Shown here: positions 47,011 through 60,860 of the stretch, piece after piece
How the letters are laid out: every line of letters starts with the position of its first letter
Position numbering within the stretch: position 1 is the stretch's first letter
Assembly: GCF_000801105.2 (NCBI RefSeq)
Contig: NC_079519.1
Location: 31,223,288-31,287,287 of the forward strand
Reading direction: 5' to 3'
Length of the DNA: 64,000 bases
From: Raphanus sativus
Taxonomy: Eukaryota > Streptophyta > Magnoliopsida > Brassicales > Brassicaceae
Made by a program: the position numbers and the translations under genes
The notes under the pieces: model-generated
What the model was told of the DNA's origin: nothing
Database searches by the model: none
What the model saw: only the letters and a program-made list of their open reading frames with translations

Positions 47011-49025
47011 TCATTCAACCGACAAATGCTCTGCTTCATATCTAACCGACTCGAACAGTTCTGTTGATAAATAACGCTCTCCTCCACTGGGAAAAATCAC
47101 CTGCAAACCAATCGATAACCGGAATATTTAAGGAAATAATCGATAACCGTAATAATCGATTGAATCAACGTTGACAAGGACCGGACCGGTGGGTCTGCTT
47201 ACCACAATGAGTTTTCCAGCGTTTTCTGGCCGTTTAGCAACCTTTAATGCAGCGGCTGCTGCAGCTCCTGACGATATTCCCACCTAACCAAATGATAATA
47301 ACGCATTTATCAGAAGCTCCGGTTCTCTTGTAATTTCCATTTTATACTGACAAACGTTAAACCAACTGTACCAACAATCCTTCTTTGAGGGCAAGAAGCT
47401 TGGCTGTTTCAATAGCTTCTTCACTTGTCACCTGAATACAAAAATAAATTGCAGTTCTCAGAATATTGTTTCATGATTTAGAAGTAGATAACCTCTAGTA
47501 CTTACCTGAATGACTTCATCAACAATGCTTAAATCCAAATTGGTTGGAATGACACCAGGACCAATCCCCTGGATCAAATGTGGACCTGCAAATTGTTAAA
47601 CAAGTATCGTTATTATGTTAGAGATAATCAATAACTCTAACATGAGACAAGAGAGCATGGCCGGTTTTGCGCATAGCAACTAAAACATTAGTCTAAGTCT
47701 CCAAAATTTAAGTAGCTAATATCTATAAATTATTCAGTCTTCAAATGTTAATAAATTGAACATTTGGCTTTCATTTTATAAATTTTATAAAAATTCTTAG
47801 AATCTCAGGGCTGGCAGTTATGTTTTCTTGTTTCCACACCTGGTTCTCCTCCGCTAAGTACTGCACTTTCTGTAGGTTCCACCACATAAACCTATTGTTC
47901 AAGGATGTAACAAAGTTATCTTTAAAACAAACTGTTTTCACAGTTGATTCCATTAGATTTACTTAAAGCTTTTTTTGTACCTTAATGTTTTTGTTCATCT
48001 TCTTAAGAAACCTTCCTGTTCCACTAACCGTTCCACCAGTTCCAGCACCAGCGACCAAAATATCTACTTCACCTGCTGAATCTCTCCATATCTCTGGACC
48101 AGTGGTTCTGTAATGAATCTGCAAGAAACAATATTTAGAATACAACCATAACAAAGTACAAAATACAGAGAGATTCAAAAGAAGAGAGGATGGTATAGTA
48201 TTGTATATAGAACCTCAGGGTTCTCAGGGTTTAGAAATTGATGTGGTATGTAACCACCAGGAGTTTTGCTGAATATTTCTTCAGCTTTCTCCAGCATTCC
48301 TTTAATGCCTATGTTCGGATCTGTGAGATGAACCTCTGCACCTAATGCTCTCAGAATGATTCTCCTCTCTAAGCTCATCGTTGACGGCATCAAAAGTATC
48401 ACTCTGTAGCCTCTTGCAGCCCCTATGCTGGCTAAACCAATCCCAGTGTTACCACCCGTTGCCTCAATCAATGTACTCTACAAAAGGAAGAGATTATATA
48501 GTTAGTTTAACCATAGCTTAGCTCATTAACACATTTGTTTAAAAGTACATGAGAGTGTGTGGATTGTATACAAACAAGAAAAAAAAGAAGATTATATTAA
48601 ACCTTTCCAGGAGTAATCAATCCTCTGTCTTCTGCATCTTTGATCATACTATATGCGATTCTGTCTTTTATGCTAGAGCAAGGCTCCATCATCTCAAGCT
48701 TGGCGGCTATAAGGGCCACGCAACCGTCAACTATTTTATTCAGATATACCATTGGTGTGTTACCAATCAACTGCGCCAAATCCAAAGACATATAAATATG
48801 GGTGCTTAAAAAATATTCTTTATTCAAAGAAAGCATAGTGTAAATAATAAAACTAGAAATTTAGTTGCTCAGGTTATCTACTTCCTCCTTAAGTTTCATG
48901 TAATAGACTTTGTATTTCATTGTGGTGTTATCCTAATAAAATCCAACTTGACGGGAAAAAAAATAATAAACTAGAGATGTTTTTACTTCGGTAACATCGT
49001 TCTTGATCATGTACCGTTCTTCCAT
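47011..49025 (-). CDS. DES1: L-cysteine desulfhydrase DES1-like (OAS-TL family)
   Basis: Nine exons with the same structure as the neighbouring CYSD2-like gene; start [13 protein letters not shown] at 49025 (first exon 49025-48987), stop at 47011; predicted length 323 residues, no lesions seen. The PLP lysine is in [16 protein letters not shown]. Diagnostic differences from the CYSD2-like copy are [13 protein letters not shown] in the substrate loop, [21 protein letters not shown] and the [11 protein letters not shown] end, all shared by recall with Arabidopsis DES1 (At5g28030). DES1 degrades cysteine to sulfide, ammonia and pyruvate in the cytosol and is the source of signalling H2S in guard cells and autophagy control; weak cysteine synthase activity is possible. 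Glycine loop [14 protein letters not shown] differs slightly from the usual VAGVGTGGT. Tandem duplication with the CYSD2-like gene is evident from structure and sequence. Confidence 0.9.
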
Positions 49026-50945
49026 GTTGGTCTGACTTGAGAACTCCTGCAAGGGTTGCAACAATAGTGTCTAAGCGTAAAGCATAGTAAGTATTGTCTC
49101 AGAACTATAAGTTCCAACTTGGAACCCCAAAAGTAGATGACAGACAAAGAAACTGAATAGAGAGACGTTATTTCTTGAGTATCAAAGAACATAACAAGCT
49201 CTGAGCTACGTCAAAAGCAACATAAACATGGAAAACCAGATCACTTGTTACCAAAATTCGAGAAAATGGTAGTGAGATGTTACTAGTTTGCTTAAAATAA
49301 ATTGAACGTAGCACTTACAGAGCTAAATGATACTTGTATGGGCAACCAATAAACAAGAAAGAAGCAAGAAATATAAAAGAAAATGTCGTATACCTTCAAA
49401 GTTCTAACGAAAGTATCAATGAAAGAGGAGACAAAAGACCGCTAAGTCTAAAACCACATACATACATATATATGTAGATTAGTATTGAGTGGTTGTACAA
49501 CATAATAGTATCATCTTATATATGGTTAAAAACTGAGATAATGAAGGGAGAAAAAAACACAATCAAGTCTCAATCTAACCAAATTCTATTTATAAAACAA
49601 ATCTTTGAACTAACTCCTGACCTCACAGAGTCACATGCAAACATAAAAAAAAAAACATTACCAATAGTAGTATTAACATAATCCTTTGTAGTTAGTTCTG
49701 AAATTTGTTACTTTCTAGTTTTGTTTTATTATAAATGAAATAATCTAAAATTTGAGGAATCCGTTTATAGGAAAAGACTACTCATAATTCTAATTTTGAG
49801 ATGGACATGAATTGTCATTGAAGATTTCTTTTATTTTGTTCCTTTTCAGTTCAATTATTGAGGAGAACTGAAGAAATGGAGGTATGTTGTAATGCTAAGA
49901 ACCCATGTGGTGAAGACCACTCGTATGTGAATACGTACTGAGAGCATGAAGACAAGTTTGTGCCCATTACGAAGTTCAAAACTGACATCTAAGGCTTAAG
50001 TTTGAAACTGACATCTAAGGCCATGCTTCAATGGAGACAACATCTACTTAAGGTTGTACGTGAATGGAGCCAACATATAGGACTGTGTTTGATTGGATAC
50101 AAAGCTGTGCGGCAACCGCCTTTATGTCACGAGCCACGCTTTTTTTTTCTATTTATTTTGAGAGAGAAAAACAACAACAACAAAATCAAAAGTCGTTTTA
50201 AACATTCTTTCTTCAAATGTCAAGATTACATCTAAGATTATCCACCCTTTCAATTCTTTAGGAGCTATGCAAACGTAATATTTCTTCTGGATACTCTTAA
50301 GTGTGAATGTATTTCTATTTGCACCACAAACACAATAAAGATACATAGATAAAAGAAAATCTAAAGAATTGCTACACTGACAGAGGGGGAATAGGTCCCA
50401 AGTTCGATTGCAAGGCGACACCAGCATAAGATGATTATGAATTTCGGTTCAGAACCTTCTCAAATATCTATACACATAAATCTACAGCTGATCATCAAAA
50501 AATACATTATAACAAAACAATACTACTAGCAACTGCAACATAGATCAAATCCCAAGAAAGATGTGTCAATTGTCCATTAGATATACATTCATACATGCAT
50601 CACACAAACATTATTTGCTTATTATAAACAGCTAGAGAGGTTTTTTATTTTTTGTTAAACTAGTGACTCTACCAAAAACTATAATCTAATAGACTAATAC
50701 AAGGGTTATGCACAACCCCACCCACTACCATTCACTTCAGATGGACAAAATTAAAAGAGAAAAACTCTAGAAAAAAACCTAGAAAGATTTCATCACCAAC
50801 AGAAATTTACTCAGATTATTAGGTTATAGCTTGCTAAAACTATACCTCACCACCATATCACAAGACATCTTCATGTTCTACTTCCTTCTTTATCTTCCTC
50901 ATAACTTTAGATTTTACAAAAACCCATTACAGTCTTCCTTATACG
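49026..50945. other. Intergenic region upstream of DES1-like gene
   Basis: Includes the DES1-like leader and promoter, and the 3' side of the storekeeper-like gene. At 49975-50025 TGAAACTGACATCTAAGGC-type sequence is repeated twice in tandem. No gene is supported; the frames at 50002-50235 and 50149-50427 have no recognisable domain. Confidence 0.5.
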
Positions 50946-52109
50946 TCATCCTCCACTGGGCATAGTCTTTAACTCATGCACTGTGGCTCTAATCTGCTCT
51001 TGAACCAATTCTAATCTCCTCGAGTACACTTCCAACTCAAGAATCTGCTGTCTCCTCCACCGTTCGTCCCCTACTCCTCCTCCCTTAACCCCTCCTCCAC
51101 CACCAAACCCAAGATTCGGTATCAGCATTGGGCTTAAGACACCCATAGCATGAGCACCACCACCTCCTGGATACCCTCCCACCGCAGCCATCATCATCCC
51201 CACCGTCCCATTCATCATCTCCTTGATCAAGGGCGATACACAACTCTTCACCGTCTCTTCTATCAACCCCCCTAGATTCCTCCCATCACTAAACTCAGCC
51301 ATATTCTCATTGGTAGTAGTAGCTCCACTCGCCATCGGCCCATCAGACAGAGAGATGGGCTTGTTGTTCTCTTCATCCATCTTCCCCATCCTCCATCGCG
51401 ATCGTTTCCTACTCACCGTACCTTTCTTCTCCAACACGTTATTATCAGAATCAACGTTCACGTTGGTGTGTTGTTGGCTACCACCAGGTTCCTCTATGAT
51501 ATCTTCGAACCCTATGATCTTCCCTGATTGGTTCCAAATCTTCCTAGAGATATCAAACGTGGCTTGATCGTGAGGGCTTTTAAAGACCACCTCTCTACCC
51601 GAACCCATCTTGCTCATCACGTTCCTGTACTTCTTCTTCAGCCGACGAAGCTTCTCCACCAGCTGGTTCTTGTTGAACTCCAGCTGAAGCTTCGATTTTA
51701 TAAGCTCGTAAAACGGCGCCGTATCGGGAGGATGCGAGCCGCTGCCGCCGCCACGGTGGCACGCGACGTAGTCGAGGAAGCCGCGGAGAAGCTCTATCTC
51801 GTCCTCGTCGGTCCATAGCCTCTGGAAAAGACGCCTGGAATCGTCGATCGGCGGCGGCGGCGGCGGTCTCGGGTGGACGATTTCCGTCGCGCGGTGCCAT
51901 TTCGGATCGGAATCGGCGGGAAGAGCGACGGTTACGGTGTCCTTCGCCGTCGCGGAAACCAGCGGAGAGTTCGGATCGCCGTCGTCGTCGGCGACGTCAG
52001 GCTCGGGAATGACTTGCTGATCGTCGTCGGAATCAATATCTCCGACGCCGGCGCTGCCGTCTTCCTCCATCTCCGGCGATTCAGCGGCGTCACGCTCATC
52101 CGTTGCCAT
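50946..52109 (-). CDS. Storekeeper/GeBP-type DNA-binding protein (DUF573)
   Basis: A single uninterrupted exon of 387 residues starting MATDERDAAESPEMEEDGSA. After an acidic, disordered N-terminus, residues about 90-195 form the DUF573 Myb-like domain: RLWTDEDEIELLRGFLDYVA, FYELIKSKLQLEFNKNQLVE, KLRRLKKKYRNVMSKMGSG, HDQATFDISRKIWNQSG. A basic patch (KKGTVSRKRSRWRMGK) could be a nuclear signal. The C-terminus has a glycine-rich region and a leucine-zipper-like helix (QQILELEVYSRRLELVQEQI). This is the GeBP/storekeeper family of plant nuclear regulators; the recalled syntenic Arabidopsis gene is At5g28040 (VFP4), linked to Agrobacterium VirF interaction and defence expression. Target genes are unknown. 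Upper-strand frames over this GC-rich exon are shadows. Confidence 0.9.
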   Translation of the reverse strand: MATDERDAAESPEMEEDGSAGVGDIDSDDDQQVIPEPDVADDDGDPNSPLVSATAKDTVTVALPADSDPKWHRATEIVHPRPPPPPPIDDSRRLFQRLWTDEDEIELLRGFLDYVACHRGGGSGSHPPDTAPFYELIKSKLQLEFNKNQLVEKLRRLKKKYRNVMSKMGSGREVVFKSPHDQATFDISRKIWNQSGKIIGFEDIIEEPGGSQQHTNVNVDSDNNVLEKKGTVSRKRSRWRMGKMDEENNKPISLSDGPMASGATTTNENMAEFSDGRNLGGLIEETVKSCVSPLIKEMMNGTVGMMMAAVGGYPGGGGAHAMGVLSPMLIPNLGFGGGGGVKGGGVGDERWRRQQILELEVYSRRLELVQEQIRATVHELKTMPSGG

Positions 52110-53063
52110 CTCCCCTCAAAAATCGTTGTAGGTCAGATGGGAATCAGGAGAGGGAAGAGAAGAAGTAGATGGAGATTGAGAAAGAGGAATTGGGTTCAGC
52201 GAGGATTTGAGTTTGATACGCTTTGCGTTGCGTAGGTGGTAGGATGAGGAATCTACGACGCTAAGCGAGGGTAGTTTCGGAATTTGTGAAATAATTATGA
52301 CTGGGCGTTGCTGTTGCAGTTGCAGACATAAGTGGTCCAGGCGAGTTCCCGTGCCCTTGGTTGTTGCGGTTTCAGTTGAACCTTTGATCATGTCTTAAAA
52401 GTCAAAAGTCAAGACTCAACCGCACACTCAGCTCGCAGAAAAGCGTTCGTCAAACGCGATTCTGTGTGTGAATGTTTACAGAGAAAAAAAAAAGTCACGT
52501 GGGTGTTTATGTAACGTCTTTAATTTTTGTTCCTTGGTAAACGGTTAAAGAAAATATAAAGCACAATCTATCACTAGGCTTCATTTTACCAAGGAGGATG
52601 AAAATGTGTATTCCTACCCATCTACGCGTTGAAGAGATTGTTTCTTATTTTGTTCCGAAGCTATTTGTAAAGCACAATCTATCACTAGGCTGGTCATAAA
52701 GTCACACTATTGGGAAACTATTTTGGAGATTGATCAATATTGTAATCGGAAGAAACATTCAATTATCTTTAACTGGAGTGCATATCAAGTTGAAACCATG
52801 TCACCGAAACGCAAAAGCGGTCGAAATCATCAGTCATACGTAAACAAAAACTCTTGAGCTTTAATAGCTTAAGAGGACTTGGCAAGGAGACGGAAGTTTT
52901 TTAAATAAATGTATTCAGCAAAATCTTTAGCACATGATTCTCTAAAGCTTAACGCATAATGCAAAACGAGACAGAACAATGTGATAATGACAAGTACAAA
53001 ATCCAAATAAAGAAGGGATGATGCAGAACAAAACCCAAAATGCTGCTGCTAGTCTTCAACACC
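52110..53063. other. Spacer between storekeeper-like gene and RPS24
   Basis: Promoter and 5' leader of the storekeeper-like gene, then RPS24 3' flank. AAAGCACAATCTATCACTAGGCT occurs twice (about 52558 and 52670), a short direct repeat 112 bp apart. No gene seen. Confidence 0.5.
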
Positions 53064-54876
<1,813 letters not shown>

Positions 54877-56966
54877 TTATTCATCAGAATGGTTTAGTCC
54901 AGAAGTGTTCTCCTGAAAACGTCCATGCTTCGACTCTCGACACCCATTTCCACAACATTTCATCACGTTGAACTCCATTTCCGAGCCGCAGTTGCAGAAG
55001 ATGCTCTCAAACTCGAGGCATGATCTCCAATCAGGAATCAGAGAAGCAATCTCTCCATCGATCATGTTGGCTATCTTTGTCACATCACAATCGTCCATCT
55101 CCAGCTCTTCCACCATCTCTCTTGCAACGCTAATAGCTGTGTCAGTTTCCATGTCAAAAGGGAAGTATATGTTTCTCACAAACCTTGCAAAATAAGAAAT
55201 GAAAGTTCAAGATCCGACAAAAGATTGTGTCCTTTAGGTTAATTTATAGAATGTCACAAACCTTCCTTGTCGGCAATTCTGAGTCTCAGGAAAGGTCCAT
55301 CACCATTGTCTCTTCTCTTCCCTGTTATACTTATATGAACACTGTCAAACGACTTCTTATCATCATCATACTCTTCTGCCTCTTCATGATTACCACCTTG
55401 AAACTCAAAGACCTCTGCTCCGTTTGAATCCACTGTCTCATCTCCATGATAATAAGCGCATTGGTTTACATTATTGTGGCTGAAGTAATCGTTTGAGTAG
55501 TGAGGATGATCACAATAGTTTTCTTTGGTTTTGGATTCGCTTTCATCAATACAAAGAAAATGGTCGTTTAGTAGTTCACTAGCTGAGAGTCTAAGGGACG
55601 CACTGGCCAAGCACTTCTCTATAAACCCTCTAACCTCAAGATCCTTTCATCTTGTCTAACGAGTCTGGTTTCTTTCCCTGATAAAGAGAATGTATTAACA
55701 GTCCTAAACTCAATATAACCTTGTGACCGAAAGCTTTAAACCCCGAGTATAGCGGGTTGATTCTATTAGTAATATATAAGAGAGATTAATCAATACACTT
55801 ATCACCAATTGATTTTAGGTCGGAAGTTTATCTCACCGATATAACTCTCTTGTAGATTTGAGCAGGGTGAGTACACTCACTGTAAGGGTAATCGAACGTT
55901 ACCAGCTTCAATACGCACATCCCAAACGAGTAAATATCTACTAACTCGTTGTATTCTTCTTCATATACTTCAGGAGCCATGAACTCTGGTGTCCCTAAGA
56001 TAGCATGAAAAGAACTCTCAGCACCACAAGTCCAATTAAATCAGTTAAGCAAAAGCACTGAGGTTATTGCATACCAACACAATGGGCAGCGTGTGAGTTT
56101 TGTAAGATAGCAGCAAGACCAAGATCACCAATCTTGACTTCTCCTTGGTTACCATTGACAAAAATGTTGTCACACTTGAGATCTCTATGGATCACTGGAG
56201 GGTCATGTGTATGTAGATAGTGTAAGCCTCTCAGGATTTGTCTACACCAATGCTTCACCGCTCTTATGTTCACCCTCTTGTGCTTTATCCTATACCTGCA
56301 TTCAGCATATTTTATGAACTAGTAATATGTTTATGATTCAATAATCAAGAGAAAATAACTTACTGTCTTAGGGTACCAGAAGTGAACATTTCAGTGATGA
56401 AGTTAATGTTTCGATTCTTGGTATCGACCCAAGAAGTGTAGAATTTCATGATGCTCTTGTGTTTTAAGGTTTTGAGGAGATAAAAAAAAAAAAAGGTTTT
56501 GAGGAGATGGATCTCACAGTAGAGCCTCTCAAGTTCTTGAGGACTATGCAAGAAGTCATAGAGTTTTACTTGGTTCCATGCTACTTCTATACCTTCATAC
56601 TCATCAAATCCTCTGTAACTGCAAATCCAAATAACAACCACAAAAAAAGTAGTTTTGTCTTTTCGGAACCATGAAAGCTATTTATATGGTCTGAAACTAA
56701 AGTGGTTTAAGCCAACAGAGAATAAGAAATTTTAAGATAGAGAGATTAGATTCTTACAAGGTCTTTGAAGACCCTTTACCAAGAACTTCACTGTACTGCA
56801 ACAACAAGAACACACAAGAATCTCAGCAAAACAAAAGAGATGATCAACTTAAGAGAGAGAAGTTTACTCTTCCATATCTTCCACTAGGATCATATTCAAC
56901 AAACTCAGAGTAATCTGGTTCAAGATGGTTGAGATGGTTCCCTAGGCAGAATATGAAAAAGAGCAT
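54877..56966 (-). pseudogene. WNK9: WNK9-type protein kinase gene, frameshifted
   Basis: The start at 56966 (MLFFIFCLGNHLNHLEPDYS) is open through 56868; further exons include 56795-56758, 56618 to about 56364, about 56297-56074, about 55996-55835, then about 55680-55256 and the last exon ending at 54877. The kinase domain has [57 protein letters not shown], the arrangement of plant WNK kinases (glycine loop LGKGSSKT, invariant lysine displaced). The C-terminal region has FLRLRIADKEG and VRNIYFPFDMETDTAISVAR, a PF2-like regulatory domain. Closest by recall is WNK9 (At5g28080). Two defects: a 27-nt in-frame insertion at 56466-56508 adds FFFFYLLKT between helix C and strand 4, and an extra G at 55643-55644 (AAAGGATCTTGA) gives an immediate TGA at 55636-55638, cutting the protein to about 270 residues within the end of the kinase lobe. 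The downstream frame stays open and conserved, so the shift may be recent or a sequencing error. Confidence 0.75.
56466..56508. mobile_element. Poly(A) insertion with 16-bp target duplication inside WNK9 exon 3
   Basis: AAGGTTTTGAGGAGAT occurs at 56466-56481 and 56493-56508, separated by 11 A. The 27 extra bases keep the reading frame. Confidence 0.75.
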
Positions 56967-57175
56967 TACATAAATGAAAAAATATAAAGAAAGCCACACA
57001 AAGTTAAAAGAGAATTATATGCAGTAATGTTTTTTGTTAACTATAATCATCTTTGTACCTCTGACACAATAATTAGTTAAGAAAATAAACATTAAATTCG
57101 TGTAAATAAGATTCTTTTTTTTTCTTTTCCTTTTTTTTTGCTTTATATGTTTTATCTTCAGTTGTTATTACAGAG

Positions 57176-57220
57176 AAACATAACTATCTCATTTTTACCA
57201 AAAAAACATAACTATCTCAT
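57176..57220. mobile_element. Ultra-short A-tailed insertion
   Basis: AAACATAACTATCTCAT at 57176-57192 and 57204-57220 (17 bp) flanks TTTTACC plus A. Confidence 0.55.
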
Positions 57221-57859
57221 GAATGCTGTAGGTAGGCAAAGGCAGTTTCAAGACGCACAGAGCGTGGTCCAAACGTGAAACAAATGCTTTATCTTTTTCT
57301 TTCTTTCTGTAATCTTCAACGAATAAATGTTGGATTAAACTATATTTCCTCAAGATGTACATCTACCCATATCCCCTTAGTATTACTATTAATAAAGGAG
57401 CAATTAAAAATAACAACCTTTAAATAGTAAAATTATTACCATGTTGCCATTTTGTATAGGTGTCTTCCTCACAATTCACCTCAGCCTTTCTATGCATTAA
57501 TCCTTAAATTACTAGATTATTTACATCAGTTGCCATTGGTATGTCACAAATTTACAGCATGATTTTTCATTACATTTTGACTATAGTTACTGATTTTTGT
57601 TCTTGATGACCTAATCTATGTAACGTAGTGGTAACTGATTTATGTAAATCATTTGGCGTGCATTTAATTTATGCAATTCTTTTCTGTAGAAACATTTTAT
57701 TGCCTGATTTACTGCTATCTAAATACAAATGGAAACTATGATTTATTTCTAATCTATATTCATGCAATTCATTGCCAATCTCATCATGGAATACGGAAAC
57801 TTAATATGGAAACAAATTCATTAGAGATAATACATTAAATATCAAGAAAATTCTAACAT

Positions 57860-58505
57860 TAGACAAATAAATTTGTTAAGTTTTTTAATACCCAAAATTT
57901 TTTGTTGTCCAGTTATACTCCAATTAAGTATTTTTGCTCACTTTAATACATAAATTTTAAAAATTTTACCCTTTTTAATACTCAAAAATTATTTACTTTA
58001 ATTAAAATACTAATAAATTTCAAAAGGAATTTAAAGAATCTTCAAAATCTAAAAAAATGTAACAAAAAATCTAATTTTATTTTAAGATTTAGGAAAAATG
58101 TAAATAAACTATGGAGAAAATATTCAAAATTATAAAATTTAATTTTGAAGAAAAATATTTTTTTTCTGAAACAAAATAAGTTTAATATTTACTACTGAAA
58201 ACTTTTATTACAAAATTTAAGATTAAATAAAATTTAGATACATTTATTTCTCAAGAACCAAATAAAATTCAGATTTTCTGAGATATTTTTTTGTAAATTT
58301 TAGAGGTTTTTAATTTCATTTGAAATTTATTAGTATTTCTTATTAAAACAAATACAGTTCGGATATTAAAATCGGCACTATTTTAAAAGTTTATGTATTG
58401 AAATGAGAAAAATGATTTGTTAGGATATCAAACTGAGTAGTTAAACAATTTGGTATTAAAAAGATTTGAAAAATTTAGTTAGGGTATTTTTATGAAATTT
58501 TCCGT
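57860..58505. mobile_element. Foldback/MULE-like element with long imperfect terminal inverted repeats (copy 2)
   Basis: About 180 bp at each end are inverted copies: left GCTCACTTTAATACATAAAT and AATACTAATAAATTTCAAA; right, reverse-complemented, CTCATTTCAATACATAAAC and AATACTAATAAATTTCAAA. The interior is short and non-coding. Target duplication not resolved. Related to 39340-39905. Confidence 0.5.
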
Positions 58506-58883
58506 TGAATATTTCATGTATTTAATTTGTGTATAATTTGTTGTCAATAAAAAACACTATGACTTTTAGTACGATAGTTCAAGTTCCAATTCACAAACAT
58601 AATCATCTCTAATTTAAGAAAAAATATAATGTCTCCTATGATATAAAGAACATCTTTAGAACATCTATAGTTAAATTCTTTTAATTAGTGAAAAATATTT
58701 AAGCCCAAATCGATTGTCACATGTCAAATTCAAAATAGATTTTAATCTATAGTTACAATTAAAAATAGTTACAGCCTAACTTATACAATCAAAAATATAA
58801 TATTATATTATAAAATTGAGCACATATAAATATTTAATTTGTTAATATTGTATGTTTTAAATTTTAATTTTTATAAACTCATT

Positions 58884-58910
58884 CCGCGCAAGGCGCGGAT
58901 CATATCCTAG
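58884..58910 (+). mobile_element. Helitron 3' terminus, plus orientation
   Basis: Perfect 6-bp stem CCGCGC / GCGCGG with a 3-nt loop, then ATCATATC and CTAG at 58907-58910, followed by host T. This is the canonical plant Helitron 3' end. The 5' TC end and the length were not determined; no Rep/helicase coding sequence is nearby, so the element is non-autonomous. Confidence 0.65.
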
Positions 58911-60125
58911 TTTATATATTAAAATACATTTTCCTAAGATATCTACCGAGCTTTATATCAAAAGATATATGAAATAAACATATGAAGGATACATGAAAGA
59001 AATGTTTTATTTTATTATGCCTCTTTTAATGACTGGTACTAACTAGTACTAATGCACAATGAATTGTACTAGTGTGTTAGTATATTATTACCACTCGATT
59101 TAAACTCGTAGTATATTGCATATTATTGATTTAAAATATAGGTGTCATTTAAGGAGATTAGTTATAAAATTAATGAAATTTAATGCATATCAGATCAATA
59201 ATACCAAAATATATAATTTTAAAAATAGTACCTAAGTTTTTATTAGATGATATTTTAGGATTGTGCAGATAAATTTAGAAACACTTAATTGTTTGTATTT
59301 TGTAAACAAAAAATCATTAATGAGATTATTACAAATATTTGACAAATAATGATATGGACAGGAGAATACCATTGATCATATAACATTTTTTTTTTAAAAA
59401 AATTGCACTGAAAATTAAAAACATCATTTGAAATAAAAATGTCTCTGAAACATCAAGTATTAAAAAGGAAGGATCAGTTTTTGAATCCACCAGAAATTAT
59501 GGTTGGAAGAATCAAACAGTGTAATTATTCAATTTTCTAAATGTTAAATGTCATCAAATGATAATTTGTGACTCTATGTTGTTACAAATTATAGGTTAAC
59601 ATGTTCTCAAAAAGAAAAAATGTAGGCTAACTTGAAAGATGTGTACGTATGAGTTTGTACAAAACATTATGCAGTAAGTTTCTTACATGAGTATAAAAAC
59701 ATGGCAAGTAAGACTAAAACAAAATCTTAGAAAGTTTTTGTTAGATATATCTACGATTAACTTTTAGTGAAATGCGATAGTGAAATGACGTCGGTTAACA
59801 TGCTGTCCAACTACTAGGAGATATTTTTGAAATTGTTTATGAGTATTTAGTTCATTCTTTTCAATGCTAAACTTTGTCGTACATGATAAAGTAAATATGT
59901 TTAGGATAAGTATCAAGAGGAAGTACCTTTAGACTTTAAAGCTAATGATAAATTAAAAATGTTAATTGTTTATTCGGGCTTCGTTAATTTCGCGATTCCT
60001 TGGTTGTCTGTATACTAATTATGGGTTTAATAATCATCAACGTCTCATTAGATCTCTTGGAAATGGTAAAGACTAAACTCAAATATACACTATCAAACAG
60101 AAATCATTTCACTCAATTTAAAGAA

Positions 60126-60176
60126 AACTTCCAATATATCTTTTAGCAAAAAAAAAAAAGAGATAACTTCCAATAT
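60126..60176. mobile_element. Ultra-short A-tailed insertion
   Basis: AACTTCCAATAT at 60126-60137 and 60165-60176 flanks ATCTTTTAGC, 12 A and GAGAT. Confidence 0.5.
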
Positions 60177-60860
60177 CAACCAAGCCGTTGTGGATGTGGA
60201 AATTCACACCAAGTAAGACTTCTTCCTTCTCCGAATGCAAGACTTCTTCCTTTTTTTGGATAAACATGTAGATACATTGATGAACACGTTGCGGTAAATT
60301 TTCGATTATTAAACTTGTTCAATGTTGATTGCAAGTCTTTTACCTTCAGTGATCCAATATAAGCCATTTAATACTTCAAGCAGTGTTATAGACCCATTAA
60401 ACAAAGAGAGATCTCTTTGACTGTAAACATTTTCAGCTGATTGTTTACCTTTTATTATACTATTAACATGTCGTGATCAAGCATTGAAGCGTACAAAAGA
60501 AAAACAATGCATGTCACAAGACTCACAACTAAGAAGCAGTTAGCGTTACACCAGAAAAAAAAAAGAGCAGCGGTTAGCGTTGAACTTGTAAACTTTCGCT
60601 ACTCTTTAATGGACTTTTTGTTAACATGTGCGTTTGAATCTGATTGATAGCAACGAAAATATTAGTATAAATCACTTGTAACGATATCATTTATCTTACT
60701 TGTTGATGAAATTGATAGTCACTAAATAGTAAAATCGAATATTCAATTGATGTAGGCCATATATCAGTCCACGTATCTTCTGGAAGCTATATATGCATCT
60801 ATGTACAAAAATGTCGACTCCGCAAACACTGATAAGTGGAATTAGAAAATGTTGGTAATA

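Larger units (their letters stand above)
57221..60860. other. AT-rich intergenic region with transposon remnants
   Basis: No supported gene in 3.6 kb. Contains the foldback element at 57860-58505, a Helitron end at 58884-58910 and an A-tailed insertion at 60126-60176. Another possible insertion lies at 60539-60581 (GTTAGCGTT repeats around ACACCAG plus A). Confidence 0.55.

Noticed and set aside
51223..52235. Plus-strand and alternative-frame ORFs over 51223-52235
   Set aside because: Shadows of the GC-rich single-exon storekeeper-like gene; no domain, and arginine-rich composition typical of antisense frames.
60176..60367. Minus-strand 63-codon frame
   Set aside because: Overlaps the A-tailed insertion flank and has no recognisable domain.
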